In this document: one piece after another, positions 29,273 through 37,736 of the stretch
How positions within the stretch are numbered: position 1 is the stretch's first letter
Layout: every line of letters begins with the position of its first letter
Assembly: GCF_021462265.1 (NCBI RefSeq)
Contig: NZ_JAJONF010000019.1
Coordinates: forward strand, 62,001 to 126,000
DNA length: 64,000 nucleotides
Source: Streptomyces shenzhenensis
GTDB lineage: Bacteria > Actinomycetota > Actinomycetes > Streptomycetales > Streptomycetaceae
Direction: 5' to 3'
Notes under the pieces: model-generated
Databases searched by the model: none
What the model was told of the DNA's origin: nothing
Seen by the model: the letters and a program-made list of their open reading frames with translations, nothing else
Position numbers and translations under genes: made by a program

Positions 29273-30067
29273 TCAGCCGCCGGCCCCGCCCGCCCGGTCG
29301 GAGCCCTCCTCCTCCACCTGGGCCATGGCCGGATCCAGGAGCCGGGAGAGGAAGTGGCGGGTGCGCTCGTGCAGGGGGGCGCCGATGACCTGGTCCGGGG
29401 TGCCGTCCTCGACCACGACTCCGCCGTCCATGAAGACGACCCGGTCGGCGACCTCGCGGGCGAAGGTCATCTCGTGGGTGACCACCATCATGGTCATGCC
29501 CTCCCGCGCCAGCATCCGCATGACCGCCAGGACGTCCCCGACCAGCTCCGGGTCGAGGGCCGACGTCGGCTCGTCGAAGAGCATCACCTCGGGGCCCATG
29601 GACAGCGAGCGGGCGATCGCCACCCGCTGCTGCTGACCGCCGGAGAGGGAGGCGGGGTAGGCGTCCGCCTTTTCGGACAGACCCACGCGGGCGAGGTTCT
29701 CCGCGGCGACCCGTGCCGCCGTCGCCCTGTTCCTGCGCAGCACCCGGCGCTGCGGCAGGGTGAGGTTCTCGGCCACCGTGAGGTGCGGGAACAGGTTGAA
29801 CTGCTGGAAGACCATGCCGATCCGGCGGCGTACGGCGTCGATGTCGACGTCCGGATCCGTCAACTCGGTGCCGCCGACGAACACCTGCCCCCGGGTGGGC
29901 TCTTCGAGGAGGTTGACGCACCGGAGCAACGTGGACTTGCCGGAACCGGACGGGCCGATCACGCACACGACCTCGCCCTGACCGATCTCCAGATCGATGC
30001 CGCGCAGCACCTCGTTGTCGCCGAAGGACTTGTGCAGGCCCTTCACCACGATCTCGGGTCGGCTCAT
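29273..30067 (-). CDS. Polar amino-acid ABC transporter ATP-binding protein
   Basis: 264 residues. Walker A GPSGSGKST, Q-loop VFQQFNLFPHLTV, signature LSGGQQQR, Walker B VMLFDEPTSALDPE and the switch histidine in VVTHEMTFA mark a GlnQ/HisP-type importer ATPase. ATG 30067 overlaps the permease stop (ATGA). The extra 20 C-terminal residues are acidic and Gly-rich. It is the third gene of a binding protein - permease - ATPase operon. Confidence 0.94.
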   Translation of the reverse strand: MSRPEIVVKGLHKSFGDNEVLRGIDLEIGQGEVVCVIGPSGSGKSTLLRCVNLLEEPTRGQVFVGGTELTDPDVDIDAVRRRIGMVFQQFNLFPHLTVAENLTLPQRRVLRRNRATAARVAAENLARVGLSEKADAYPASLSGGQQQRVAIARSLSMGPEVMLFDEPTSALDPELVGDVLAVMRMLAREGMTMMVVTHEMTFAREVADRVVFMDGGVVVEDGTPDQVIGAPLHERTRHFLSRLLDPAMAQVEEEGSDRAGGAGG

Positions 30068-30900
30068 CTGACGGCCTCCTGGGCCTTCGCCTCCATACGG
30101 CGGACGACGAAGCCGAGCGGGATCGTGACCAGCAGGTAGCACAGGCCGGCGACGAGGATCGGCGTGGAGTTGGCGGTCGTACTGGCCAGGTCGCGGCCGT
30201 ACTTGGACAGTTCGCGCTCCTCCAGGGTGACGCCGAGGAAGAGGACGAGGGAGGAGTCCTTGAAGAGGAGCACCAGTTCGTTGGTGAGCGGCGGGAGGAT
30301 GATGCGGAACGCCTGCGGGATGACGATCGAGACCATGGCGCGGGCGGGTGAGAAGCCCAGCGAACGGGCCGCTTCCGTCTGTCCCCTGGGGACCGCCTGG
30401 ATGCCCGCGCGGATCGTCTCGGCCATGTAGGCGGCGGCGACCAGGCCGAGCGCGAGGGCCACCTTGCCGTAGGTGCCGCCGACGATCTCGGTGCCGGGGA
30501 AGGCGAGCGGGACGGCGACGCCGATGAAGATGAAGATCAGCAGGGCGGGCAGGCCGCGGAAGATCTCGATGTAGACGCCGGCCAGCCAGCGGTAGGGGCC
30601 GACCGACGACAGCCGCATCAGCGCGATCACCATGCCGAGGGCCAGTCCGACGACGAAGCCGGACAGGGTGTAGAGCACGGTGTTCTTCAGCGCCAGCGTG
30701 ATGACGTCCGGGAACATCTGCCGGGCGATGTCCCACTGGGCGAACTGGTTCCGCAGCCGTCCCCAGTCGGCGCCGGCCGCGAAGGCGGTCACGGCGGCGA
30801 CGAAGACGGCGTACTGGGCGCCGCGCGACAGCCGGCGCCGCTGCCTCCGGGTCAGGCCCTTCCTGCGAGGCTTGAGTTCCGTCCCGGTGTCCACGGTCAT
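30064..30900 (-). CDS. Polar amino-acid ABC transporter permease
   Basis: 278 residues with a basic N-terminus (KPRRKGLTRRQRRRLSRG) and about five helices of the HisM/GlnP type. The ATPase-contact loop reads QTEAARSLGFSPARAMVSIV, and VYIEIFRGLPALLIF is the typical family segment. ATG 30900 overlaps the stop of the binding-protein gene, so the operon is tightly coupled. A single permease gene implies a homodimeric channel. Confidence 0.93.
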   Translation of the reverse strand: MTVDTGTELKPRRKGLTRRQRRRLSRGAQYAVFVAAVTAFAAGADWGRLRNQFAQWDIARQMFPDVITLALKNTVLYTLSGFVVGLALGMVIALMRLSSVGPYRWLAGVYIEIFRGLPALLIFIFIGVAVPLAFPGTEIVGGTYGKVALALGLVAAAYMAETIRAGIQAVPRGQTEAARSLGFSPARAMVSIVIPQAFRIILPPLTNELVLLFKDSSLVLFLGVTLEERELSKYGRDLASTTANSTPILVAGLCYLLVTIPLGFVVRRMEAKAQEAVR

Positions 30901-31751
30901 GAGGCGGCGGGGGACGCGGCCGAGGCGTCGTAGGGGCCGATCCACTTCTCGTACAGCTTCTTGTACGTGCCGTCGGCCTTGGCGCCGGCGATCGCCTTGT
31001 TGACGGCGGCGAGCAACTTGGTGTTGCCCTTCTTCACGGTGAAGCCGTACTGCTCACCGGTGTTGATGTCGCCGGCGATCCGGAAGGCGTTGGCGTTGGC
31101 CTTGTCCTTGAGCCAGCCCTGGACCACCGGGTAGTCGATGACGACGGCCTTGACCTGGCCGGTGCGCAGGCCGCTCAGGACGGCGTCGGAGGACTCGAAG
31201 GAGACCGGGTCGAAGCCCTGCTTGCTGACGTAGTCCTCGCCGGTGGTCTGCGCCTGGGCGCCCAGCCGGACCTTCTTGGCCTTGGCGTCGGCGAGCGAGG
31301 TGATGCCGCTGCTCCTGCCGACCAGGAGGGCCTGGGTGGCGTCGAAGTACGGGTCGGAGAAGTCGACGTTCTTCTTGCGCTCCGCGGTGATGGTCATGCC
31401 AGCCGCGGCCAGGTCGCACTCGCCGGAGTTGAGGAAGGCGCCGGTCTTGAAGTTCTCGAACGGCGTGTCGACGATCTGCTGCCGTACGCCGAGGTTCTTG
31501 GCGACCAGGTCGATCATCGACACGTCGAAGCCCTGCACCTTGCCGTCGATCTCCGACTGGAACGGCGGGTACGGCAGGTGGGTACAGGTGGTGAGCCGGC
31601 CGGCCTTGACCAGTTCGACCCCGCCCGCCGCTGTCCTGGAGGCGCTGGAGCCGTTGCCGCTCGACGTGCAGCCGGCCACGAGGGCCAGCCCGGCCGCGGC
31701 GGTGACGGCGGCCAGGGCGCGAGCCCGGCGGCTCCCGAGGAGCGTGGTCAC
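30897..31751 (-). CDS. Amino-acid ABC transporter substrate-binding lipoprotein
   Basis: 284 residues with a lipoprotein signal: basic RRARALAAVTAAAG, lipobox LVAGC and a Ser/Gly linker. The mature part has the family-3 motif GFDVSMIDLVAKNLG (the usual GFDVDL signature) and AAAGMTITAERKKNVDFSDPY. It binds a polar amino acid outside the cell and delivers it to the permease. First gene of the operon and divergent from a class V aminotransferase gene, which hints at uptake of that enzyme's substrate. Confidence 0.93.
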   Translation of the reverse strand: MTTLLGSRRARALAAVTAAAGLALVAGCTSSGNGSSASRTAAGGVELVKAGRLTTCTHLPYPPFQSEIDGKVQGFDVSMIDLVAKNLGVRQQIVDTPFENFKTGAFLNSGECDLAAAGMTITAERKKNVDFSDPYFDATQALLVGRSSGITSLADAKAKKVRLGAQAQTTGEDYVSKQGFDPVSFESSDAVLSGLRTGQVKAVVIDYPVVQGWLKDKANANAFRIAGDINTGEQYGFTVKKGNTKLLAAVNKAIAGAKADGTYKKLYEKWIGPYDASAASPAAS

Positions 31752-31768
31752 GAGACCTCCCGTGGGTC

Positions 31769-31793
31769 TGTGGGGGCTCCCCGCGAAACTGTG
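31769..31793. repeat. Streptomycete-type hairpin near the binding-protein start
   Basis: GCTCCCC (31769-31775) and GGGGGAGC (31786-31793) flank a GCGAAACTGT loop. Similar GGGGGAGC-type palindromes recur in streptomycete intergenic DNA. Here it falls in the 5' leader of the minus-strand ABC operon. Confidence 0.55.
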
Positions 31794-31839
31794 GGGGAGC
31801 TGTGGATTCCGATCCTGCGGGTTCCGATTATAAGGAAAT

Positions 31840-31856
31840 GTTTGGGTCTCTCAAAC
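31840..31856. promoter_or_regulatory. Candidate operator in the ABC/aminotransferase divergent promoter
   Basis: GTTTG (31840-31844) and CAAAC (31852-31856) are arms of a short palindrome within the most AT-rich stretch of this region (GATTATAAGGAAATG just before it). The position suits control of the minus-strand importer. The arms are only 5 bp, so the claim is weak. Confidence 0.35.
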
Positions 31857-31969
31857 CAATCCGATGGTGCTGGAGCCGTTTGACCTGAGAACTCGCCGGT
31901 CAGAGGGGGCGGGCGACGCCGGTTACGCTCGTCCTGATCCGCCCTTTCGCGAGCAAGGAGAGCCCCGTC

Positions 31970-33070
31970 GTGACCCACCCCTTCCTCGACCTGCCCCCGC
32001 TGACCGCCGCCCGCTTCGCCGCGATCGAGGACCGGGTCGCCCGGCTCCTCGGCACCCGCCAGGACGTCGTGATCACGCAGGGCGAGGCGCTGCTGCCGCT
32101 GGAGGGCGCGATCAGGGCGACGGCCGGGCCGGGGACGACCGCGCTGAACGTGATCACCGGTCCGTACGGGCAGACGTTCGGGGACTGGCTGCGGGACTGC
32201 GGCGCGACGGTGATCGACCTCGCGGTGCCGTTCCACACGGCGGTGACGGCCGGACAGGTCCGGGAGGCGTTCGCCGCGCACCCGGAGATCGACTTCGTCT
32301 CGCTGGTGCATGCGGAGGCGGCGACCGGCAACACCAACCCGGTCGCGGAGATCGGCGAGGCGGTACGGGAGCAGCGCGCCCTCTTCTACCTGGACGCGGT
32401 CGCCTCGGTCGGCGCCGAGCCGGTGCTGCCGGACGCGTGGGGCGTGGACCTGTGCGTGATCGGGGCCCAGAAGGCGATGGGCGGTCCGGCGGGCGTCTCG
32501 GCGGTCTCGGTGAGCGAGCGGGCGTGGGCCCGGATGGCCGCGAACCCGAACGCCCCGCGCCGCTCCTACCTCTCCCTGCTGGACTGGAAGGAGCGCTGGA
32601 TCGACGGCGGCCGCAAGGCGCTGCCGCACGCGCCGGCGCAACTGGAGATGCTGGCGCTGGAGGCGTGTGTGGAGCGGATCGAGGCGCAGGGGCTGGCGAC
32701 CGTGACGGCCCGGCACCGCACGGCGGCGCTGGCCACCCGGGCCGGTGCGGTGGCCCTGGGCGGCGGCCTGGAGCCGTACGTGTACGCGGAGTCGGACGCG
32801 GCGCCGGTCGCCACGACGCTGCGGGTGCCGTCGGGCGTGGTGGCGTCGGAACTCGTCGCCGAGGCCCTGGCGGGTGACGGCACCCTTCCGCTGGCCGCGG
32901 GCGGGGGCGCCCTGGCCCAGGAGATGATCCGGGTCAACCACTACGGGACGGACGCGACGGCCGACGCCGTCCGGTCGAGCCTGGCGGCGCTCGGCGCGGG
33001 GCTGGCGAAGCGAGGGCTGGCGGTGGACCCGGAGGGGGCCCGGCGGACGGTGGAGTCCGTCTGGCGGTAG
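31970..33070 (+). CDS. Class V PLP-dependent aminotransferase (alanine/serine-glyoxylate type)
   Basis: 366 residues. Fold-type I small-domain layout: LNVITGPYGQTFGDW, the VSLVHAEAATGNTNPV segment that contacts PLP, FYLDAVASVGAEPV and the Schiff-base lysine in VIGAQKAMGGPAGVS. Enzymes of this subfamily use alanine, serine or phosphonate amines with glyoxylate or pyruvate. GTG 31970 has AAGGAG 9 bases upstream. It is divergent from an amino-acid importer operon. Confidence 0.87.
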   Translation: MTHPFLDLPPLTAARFAAIEDRVARLLGTRQDVVITQGEALLPLEGAIRATAGPGTTALNVITGPYGQTFGDWLRDCGATVIDLAVPFHTAVTAGQVREAFAAHPEIDFVSLVHAEAATGNTNPVAEIGEAVREQRALFYLDAVASVGAEPVLPDAWGVDLCVIGAQKAMGGPAGVSAVSVSERAWARMAANPNAPRRSYLSLLDWKERWIDGGRKALPHAPAQLEMLALEACVERIEAQGLATVTARHRTAALATRAGAVALGGGLEPYVYAESDAAPVATTLRVPSGVVASELVAEALAGDGTLPLAAGGGALAQEMIRVNHYGTDATADAVRSSLAALGAGLAKRGLAVDPEGARRTVESVWR

Positions 33071-33359
33071 CGGGCCGCCACCCTTCTTCGGGAGCGCATA
33101 CAAGGCGTTACCGGCGCCTGAATTCAAGGAAATTCCGAATTCCTTTTCGATGGTTGGCTTACCCGAGTTCTTCTGCCCGCTTTTTGCGGAGCTAAACCAA
33201 GTGAATTTCATCCGGGTTTCAACCCTGTGACGCACTCCACATGATCGGTGATTTGCCCGTTTTATGGCGGGAAATATCGCCCCATACCGACAGTACGGTT
33301 CAAGCCACCGACGGCACCTGCCGTGCGTTTTTGTATTTGCCTCGCTAAATTCAATCCGC
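33071..33359. promoter_or_regulatory. Upstream region of ectA
   Basis: A 289-base region richer in A and T than its surroundings, containing GAATTC motifs near 33120-33140 and a TTGTAT...TAAATT arrangement (about 33331-33351) close to the ectA ATG. Osmotic or heat induction of ect genes is known in Streptomyces. No repeat that I can assign to a regulator is seen. Confidence 0.4.
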
Positions 33360-33875
33360 ATGACTGCCGCACAAGCAGACCTGATCGTCGACCGCCCGCT
33401 GGTGACCGACGGGGCCGCTCTCTGGCGTATCGCCCAGGATTCCGGATCCCTCGATCTGAACTCCTCGTACAGCTATCTGCTGTGGTGCCGGGATTTCGCC
33501 GGCACCTCGGCGGTGGCGCGCGGCGCGGACGGCGAGCCCGTCGGGTTCGTGACCGGATACACCCGGCCGGACCGGCCGGACACGCTGCTCGTCTGGCAGG
33601 TGGCCGTGGACGCCGCGCAGCGCGGGCGCGGCATCGCGGCGCGACTGCTGGACGGGCTCACGGCACGGGTGGCGGCCGACCGGCCGCTGACCGCCGTCGA
33701 GACCACCATCACCCCCGGCAACACCGCCTCCGAGCGCCTGTTCACCTCGTACGCCGCCCGGCACGGCGCCGCCGTGGAGCGCTCGGTGCTGTTCGAGGCC
33801 GGGGAGTTCCCCGACGGTCCGCACGCCCCCGAAGTCCTGTACCGCATCGGCCCCTTGACCCCCACATCGCACTGA
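33360..33875 (+). CDS. ectA: L-2,4-diaminobutyrate acetyltransferase EctA
   Basis: GNAT-fold enzyme of 171 residues that acetylates diaminobutyrate at the gamma-amino group. The acetyl-CoA loop appears as VDAAQRGRGIAARLLDGL, with upstream DLNSSYSYLLWCRDF typical of EctA. ATG 33360 is chosen because the family N-terminus starts shortly after it; no ribosome-binding site is visible before it, so the mRNA may be leaderless. First gene of ectABCD. Confidence 0.94.
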   Translation: MTAAQADLIVDRPLVTDGAALWRIAQDSGSLDLNSSYSYLLWCRDFAGTSAVARGADGEPVGFVTGYTRPDRPDTLLVWQVAVDAAQRGRGIAARLLDGLTARVAADRPLTAVETTITPGNTASERLFTSYAARHGAAVERSVLFEAGEFPDGPHAPEVLYRIGPLTPTSH

Positions 33876-33886
33876 GGAGCCCCGCC

Positions 33887-35158
33887 GTGACCATCACCCA
33901 GCCCGATCTCAGCGTCTTCGAGACCCTGGAGTCCGAGGTCCGCAGCTACTGCCGCGGCTGGCCCACCGTCTTCGACCGGGCCCGGGGCAGCCGCATGTAC
34001 GACGAGGACGGACACGAGTACCTCGATTTCTTCGCCGGCGCCGGGTCGCTCAACTACGGCCACAACAACCCCGTGCTGAAACGGGCGCTGCTCGACTACC
34101 TGGAGCGCGACGGGGTCACCCACGGCCTCGACATGTCGACCACGGCCAAGCGGTCGTTCCTGCAGACCTTCCAGGAACTGGTGCTGCGGCCACGCGCGTT
34201 GCCGTACAAGGTCATGTTCCCGGGGCCGACGGGGACGAACGCCGTCGAGTCGGCGCTCAAGCTCGCCCGGAAGGTGAAGGGGCGCGAGGCGATCGTGTCG
34301 TTCACCAACGCCTTCCACGGGATGTCCCTCGGGTCCCTCGCGGTCACCGGCAACGCCTTCAAGCGGGCCGGGGCCGGGATCCCGCTGGTGCACGGGACGC
34401 CGATGCCGTTCGACAACTACTTCGACGGGACCGTGCCGGACTTCCTCTGGTTCGAGCGGCTCCTCGAGGACCAGGGGTCCGGGCTCAACAAGCCGGCCGC
34501 GGTGATCGTGGAGACCGTGCAGGGCGAAGGCGGCATCAACGTGGCCCGGCCCGAGTGGCTGCGTGCCCTCAAGGCGCTCTGCGAGCGGCAGGACATGCTG
34601 CTGATCGTCGACGACATCCAGATGGGCTGCGGGCGCACCGGCGCCTTCTTCTCCTTCGAGGAGTCGGGCATCGTCCCCGACATCGTCACGGTCTCGAAGT
34701 CCATCAGCGGCTACGGGCTGCCCATGTCCCTGTGCCTGTTCCGGCCCGAGCTGGACGTGTGGGAGCCCGGCGAGCACAACGGCACGTTCCGCGGCAACAA
34801 CCCCGCCTTCGTCACCGCGACCGCCGCCCTGGAGACCTACTGGGCCGACGGGCCGGCGATGGAGAAGCAGACCCGGGCCAAGGGCGAGCAGGTCGAGCAG
34901 GGGCTCATCGCGATCGTCGAGGAGAACCTCGCCGACGTGCGGGAGTACCGGGGGCGGGGTCTGGTGTGGGGCCTGGAGTTCCACGAGAAGGAGCGGGCCG
35001 GGCGCATCGCCCGGCGGGCCTTCGAACTCGGGCTGCTCATCGAGACGTCGGGGCCGGAGAGCGAGGTCGTCAAGCTGCTGCCCGCCCTGACCGTCACCCC
35101 GGACGAACTGGACGAGGGGCTGAGCATCGTCGCCCGGGCCGTCCGCGAAACCGTCTGA
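33887..35158 (+). CDS. ectB: Diaminobutyrate-2-oxoglutarate aminotransferase EctB
   Basis: Class III PLP aminotransferase, 423 residues, forming L-2,4-diaminobutyrate from aspartate semialdehyde. Motifs: FFAGAGSLNYGHNNP, MFPGPTGTNAVESALKLAR, VETVQGEGGINVA, LIVDDIQMGCGRTG and the Schiff-base lysine in TVSKSISGYGLPMS. GTG 33887 lies 11 bases after the ectA stop, with GAGGAG upstream. Confidence 0.96.
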   Translation: MTITQPDLSVFETLESEVRSYCRGWPTVFDRARGSRMYDEDGHEYLDFFAGAGSLNYGHNNPVLKRALLDYLERDGVTHGLDMSTTAKRSFLQTFQELVLRPRALPYKVMFPGPTGTNAVESALKLARKVKGREAIVSFTNAFHGMSLGSLAVTGNAFKRAGAGIPLVHGTPMPFDNYFDGTVPDFLWFERLLEDQGSGLNKPAAVIVETVQGEGGINVARPEWLRALKALCERQDMLLIVDDIQMGCGRTGAFFSFEESGIVPDIVTVSKSISGYGLPMSLCLFRPELDVWEPGEHNGTFRGNNPAFVTATAALETYWADGPAMEKQTRAKGEQVEQGLIAIVEENLADVREYRGRGLVWGLEFHEKERAGRIARRAFELGLLIETSGPESEVVKLLPALTVTPDELDEGLSIVARAVRETV

Positions 35159-35198
35159 CACCTCTGACCGGATCGAAACAAGGAGGCTGTACACCACC

Positions 35199-35597
35199 GT
35201 GATCGTCCGTTCGTTCAAGGAGACCGAAGGCACCGACCGGCATGTGAAGTCGGCGTCCGGCACATGGGAGAGCAAACGCGTCGTCCTCGCGAAGGAGCGG
35301 GTCGGCTTCTCGCTGCACGAGACGATCCTGTACGCGGGCACCGAGACGTCGATGTGGTACGCCAACCACGTCGAGGCCGTCGTCTGCGTCGAGGGCGAGG
35401 CCGAGCTGACCGACCACGAGACCGGGACGTCGTACACGATCACGCCCGGCACCATGTACCTCCTCGACGGGCACGAGCGGCACTCGCTGCGCGTCAAGGA
35501 GGACTTCCGGTGCGTCTGCGTGTTCAACCCGCCGGTCACCGGCCGGGAGGACCACGACGAGAACGGCGTCTATCCCCTGCTGACGGAGGAGGGCTGA
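35199..35597 (+). CDS. ectC: L-ectoine synthase EctC
   Basis: Cupin-fold cyclase of 132 residues that condenses N-gamma-acetyl-diaminobutyrate to ectoine. Family pattern MIVRSFKETEGTDRHV at the N-terminus, ETSMWYANHVEAVVCVEGE and GTMYLLDGHERHSLR, with cupin His/Glu residues. AAGGAGG lies at 35180-35186 before GTG 35199. Confidence 0.96.
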   Translation: MIVRSFKETEGTDRHVKSASGTWESKRVVLAKERVGFSLHETILYAGTETSMWYANHVEAVVCVEGEAELTDHETGTSYTITPGTMYLLDGHERHSLRVKEDFRCVCVFNPPVTGREDHDENGVYPLLTEEG

Positions 35598-35599
35598 CC

Positions 35600-36487
35600 A
35601 TGACCACCGTCACCGACCTGTACCCGAGCCGCGGCCCCGTCGAGGTCGCCGTCCCCCGCAAGGACCCGGTCGTCTGGTCGGCGCCCGGCGCGCCCGGCCC
35701 GATCGCCGGGGACCAGCTGGCGGCGTTCGAGCGCGACGGCTTCCTCACCGTCGACCAGCTCCTCGCCGACGACGAGGTCGCCGGGTACCGGCGGGAGCTG
35801 GAGCGGCTGATCGACGACCCGGCGGTCCGGGCCGACGAACGCTCCGTCGTGGAGCCGAAGTCCAAGGAGATCCGGTCCGTCTTCGAGGTGCACCGGATCA
35901 GCGAGGTGTTCGCGAACCTGGTGCGCGACGAGCGGGTGGTCGGCCGGGCCCGGCAGATCCTGGGCTCGGACGTGTACGTCCACCAGTCCCGGATCAACGT
36001 CAAGCCGGGGTTCGGCGCCAGCGGCTTCTACTGGCACTCGGACTTCGAGACCTGGCACGCCGAGGACGGCCTGCCGAACATGCGCACGGTGTCCGTCTCG
36101 ATCGCGCTGACCGAGAACCACGACACCAACGGCGGCCTGATGATCATGCCGGGCTCGCACCGGACGTTCCTGGGCTGCGCCGGCGCCACGCCCGAGGACA
36201 ACTACAAGAAGTCGCTGCAGATGCAGGACGCCGGCACCCCTTCCGACGAGGCCCTGACGGAACTGGCCTTCCGGCACGGCATCAAGCTGTGCACCGGCAG
36301 GGCGGGTTCGGCGACCTGGTTCGACTGCAACTGCATGCACGGATCCGGCGACAACATCACGCCGTTCCCGCGCAGCAACGTCTTCATCGTGTTCAACAGC
36401 GTGGAGAACACGGCGGTGGAACCGTTCGCGGCACCGGTGCGCCGGCCTGAGTTCATCGGGGCACGGGACTTCACGCCGATCCGCTGA
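35600..36487 (+). CDS. ectD: Ectoine hydroxylase EctD
   Basis: Fe(II)/2-oxoglutarate-dependent dioxygenase of 295 residues that makes 5-hydroxyectoine. Iron ligands lie in FYWHSDFETWH (His and Asp) and in MHGSGDNITPFPRSN (His), with 2-oxoglutarate-binding Arg downstream. RINVKPGFGASGFYWHSDFE is the typical EctD signature. ATG 35600 follows the ectC stop by 2 bases with GGAGGAGGG upstream. The organism should therefore make both ectoine and hydroxyectoine. Confidence 0.96.
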   Translation: MTTVTDLYPSRGPVEVAVPRKDPVVWSAPGAPGPIAGDQLAAFERDGFLTVDQLLADDEVAGYRRELERLIDDPAVRADERSVVEPKSKEIRSVFEVHRISEVFANLVRDERVVGRARQILGSDVYVHQSRINVKPGFGASGFYWHSDFETWHAEDGLPNMRTVSVSIALTENHDTNGGLMIMPGSHRTFLGCAGATPEDNYKKSLQMQDAGTPSDEALTELAFRHGIKLCTGRAGSATWFDCNCMHGSGDNITPFPRSNVFIVFNSVENTAVEPFAAPVRRPEFIGARDFTPIR

Positions 36488-36510
36488 GCCCGTACCGCGG
36501 TACACCGGTC

Positions 36511-36549
36511 CTGGGGCCGCCACCACGCCCGTCGTGGGGGCGGCCCCAG
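36511..36549. terminator. Bidirectional terminator after ectABCD
   Basis: CTGGGGCCGCC (36511-36521) pairs with GGCGGCCCCAG (36539-36549), and inner CCACG/CGTGG extends the stem across one mismatch to about 16 bp. It separates the convergent ectD and aminotransferase genes. Confidence 0.9.
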
Positions 36550-36566
36550 GGCTGTCGCGGCGCTGT

Positions 36567-37628
36567 TCAGCCCGCGAGGGCGTCGAGCAGGCGGTCCACG
36601 TCGGCTGGGGTGTTGAAGAGGTGGAAGGCCGCGCGCAGGTTGCCCGCGCGGTCGGAGACCTCGATGCCGGCCCGGCTCAGCCCGGGCTGACGGCCGCCGA
36701 GCCCGGGGACCGAGACGATCGCCGAGCCGGGGGCGGGCACCGGCTCGTGTCCGAGGGCCGCGAGCCCGGCCCGGAACCGGTCGGCGAGGCCCACGTCGTG
36801 GGCGTGCACGGCGGGTCCGCCGAGTTCCTCGAGCAGGTCGAGCGAGCGGCGCAGGCCCGCGAACGTGAACAGGGCATGGGTGAGGTCGAACCGGCGGGCG
36901 GAGTGGGCGAGTTCGGCGACCGGGCCGTAGCAGCTGTCCCACGGCTCCTCGCCCGCGACCCAGCCCGCGAGCAGCGGCGTCAGTCCGCCGAAGTCCTCGG
37001 GGACCACCAGGAAGGCCGCGCCGTGCGGGCCGAGCAGCCACTTGAAGGAGACGGACGCGGTGAAGTCGTACGCGTCGGCGTCCATCGGCAGCCAGCCGGC
37101 GGCCTGGGAGAAGTCGACGTAGGTGCGGGCGCCGTGCGCGCGGGCGGCCTCGCGCAGCGCGGGCAGGTCGGCGATCCGGCCGTCCGCCGACTGGGCGGCG
37201 CTGACCGCGACGAGGGCGGTGCCCGGGCGGACGGACTCGGCGAGGCGCTCCAGCGGCACCGCGCGGACCTTGAGGTCGCCGCGGACGTGGAACGGGTTCA
37301 GTACGGAGGTGAAGTCGTCCTCGGCGGTGAGGACCTCGGCGCCGGACGGCAGCGAGGCGGCGATCACACCGGAGTGCGCGGCGACCGAGGCGCCGGCCGC
37401 GACCCTGCTCGCGGGGACCCCGGCGAGCCGGGCGTAGGCGGCCCGGCACGCCTCCACGTCCTCGTGCAGCGAGGTCAGGGGCCGCCCCTCGGCCCGCAGC
37501 AGCGCCGCCTGGTGCAGGGCGGCGACGGTACGGGCCGGCAGCAGGCCGTTGCTGGCGGTGTTGAGGTAGGTGGTCTTCGGGGTGAACTCGGCGCGGACGA
37601 GGCTCTCGAACGTCTCCGTGGTCTCCAT
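36567..37628 (-). CDS. Class V aminotransferase family protein
   Basis: 353 residues from ATG 37628. PLP fold-type I of the cysteine desulfurase/kynureninase group: TTYLNTASNGLLPA at the N-terminus, VSAAQSADGRIADL, RTYVDFSQAAGWLPMD and the Schiff-base lysine in SVSFKWLLGPHGAAFLV. No desulfurase active-site Cys loop is obvious, so lyase or aminotransferase activity on an amino acid is more likely. No operon partner; it converges on ectD. Confidence 0.85.
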   Translation of the reverse strand: METTETFESLVRAEFTPKTTYLNTASNGLLPARTVAALHQAALLRAEGRPLTSLHEDVEACRAAYARLAGVPASRVAAGASVAAHSGVIAASLPSGAEVLTAEDDFTSVLNPFHVRGDLKVRAVPLERLAESVRPGTALVAVSAAQSADGRIADLPALREAARAHGARTYVDFSQAAGWLPMDADAYDFTASVSFKWLLGPHGAAFLVVPEDFGGLTPLLAGWVAGEEPWDSCYGPVAELAHSARRFDLTHALFTFAGLRRSLDLLEELGGPAVHAHDVGLADRFRAGLAALGHEPVPAPGSAIVSVPGLGGRQPGLSRAGIEVSDRAGNLRAAFHLFNTPADVDRLLDALAG

Positions 37629-37736
37629 GCGTCCACTCTGCGGCCCGGAGAACCCCCCGTCCATTGCGGATTTTTACCCGGATCCGCTAAGCGACGCTTA
37701 TACGTCGCCCCTGACCTGGGCTTTCCCCAAGACCTC

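Noticed and set aside
29273..30736. A fused permease-ATPase protein read in a single frame
   Set aside because: The ATPase frame is open upstream by chance. The permease is encoded in a different frame with its own ATGA overlap, and the ATPase starts at 30067.
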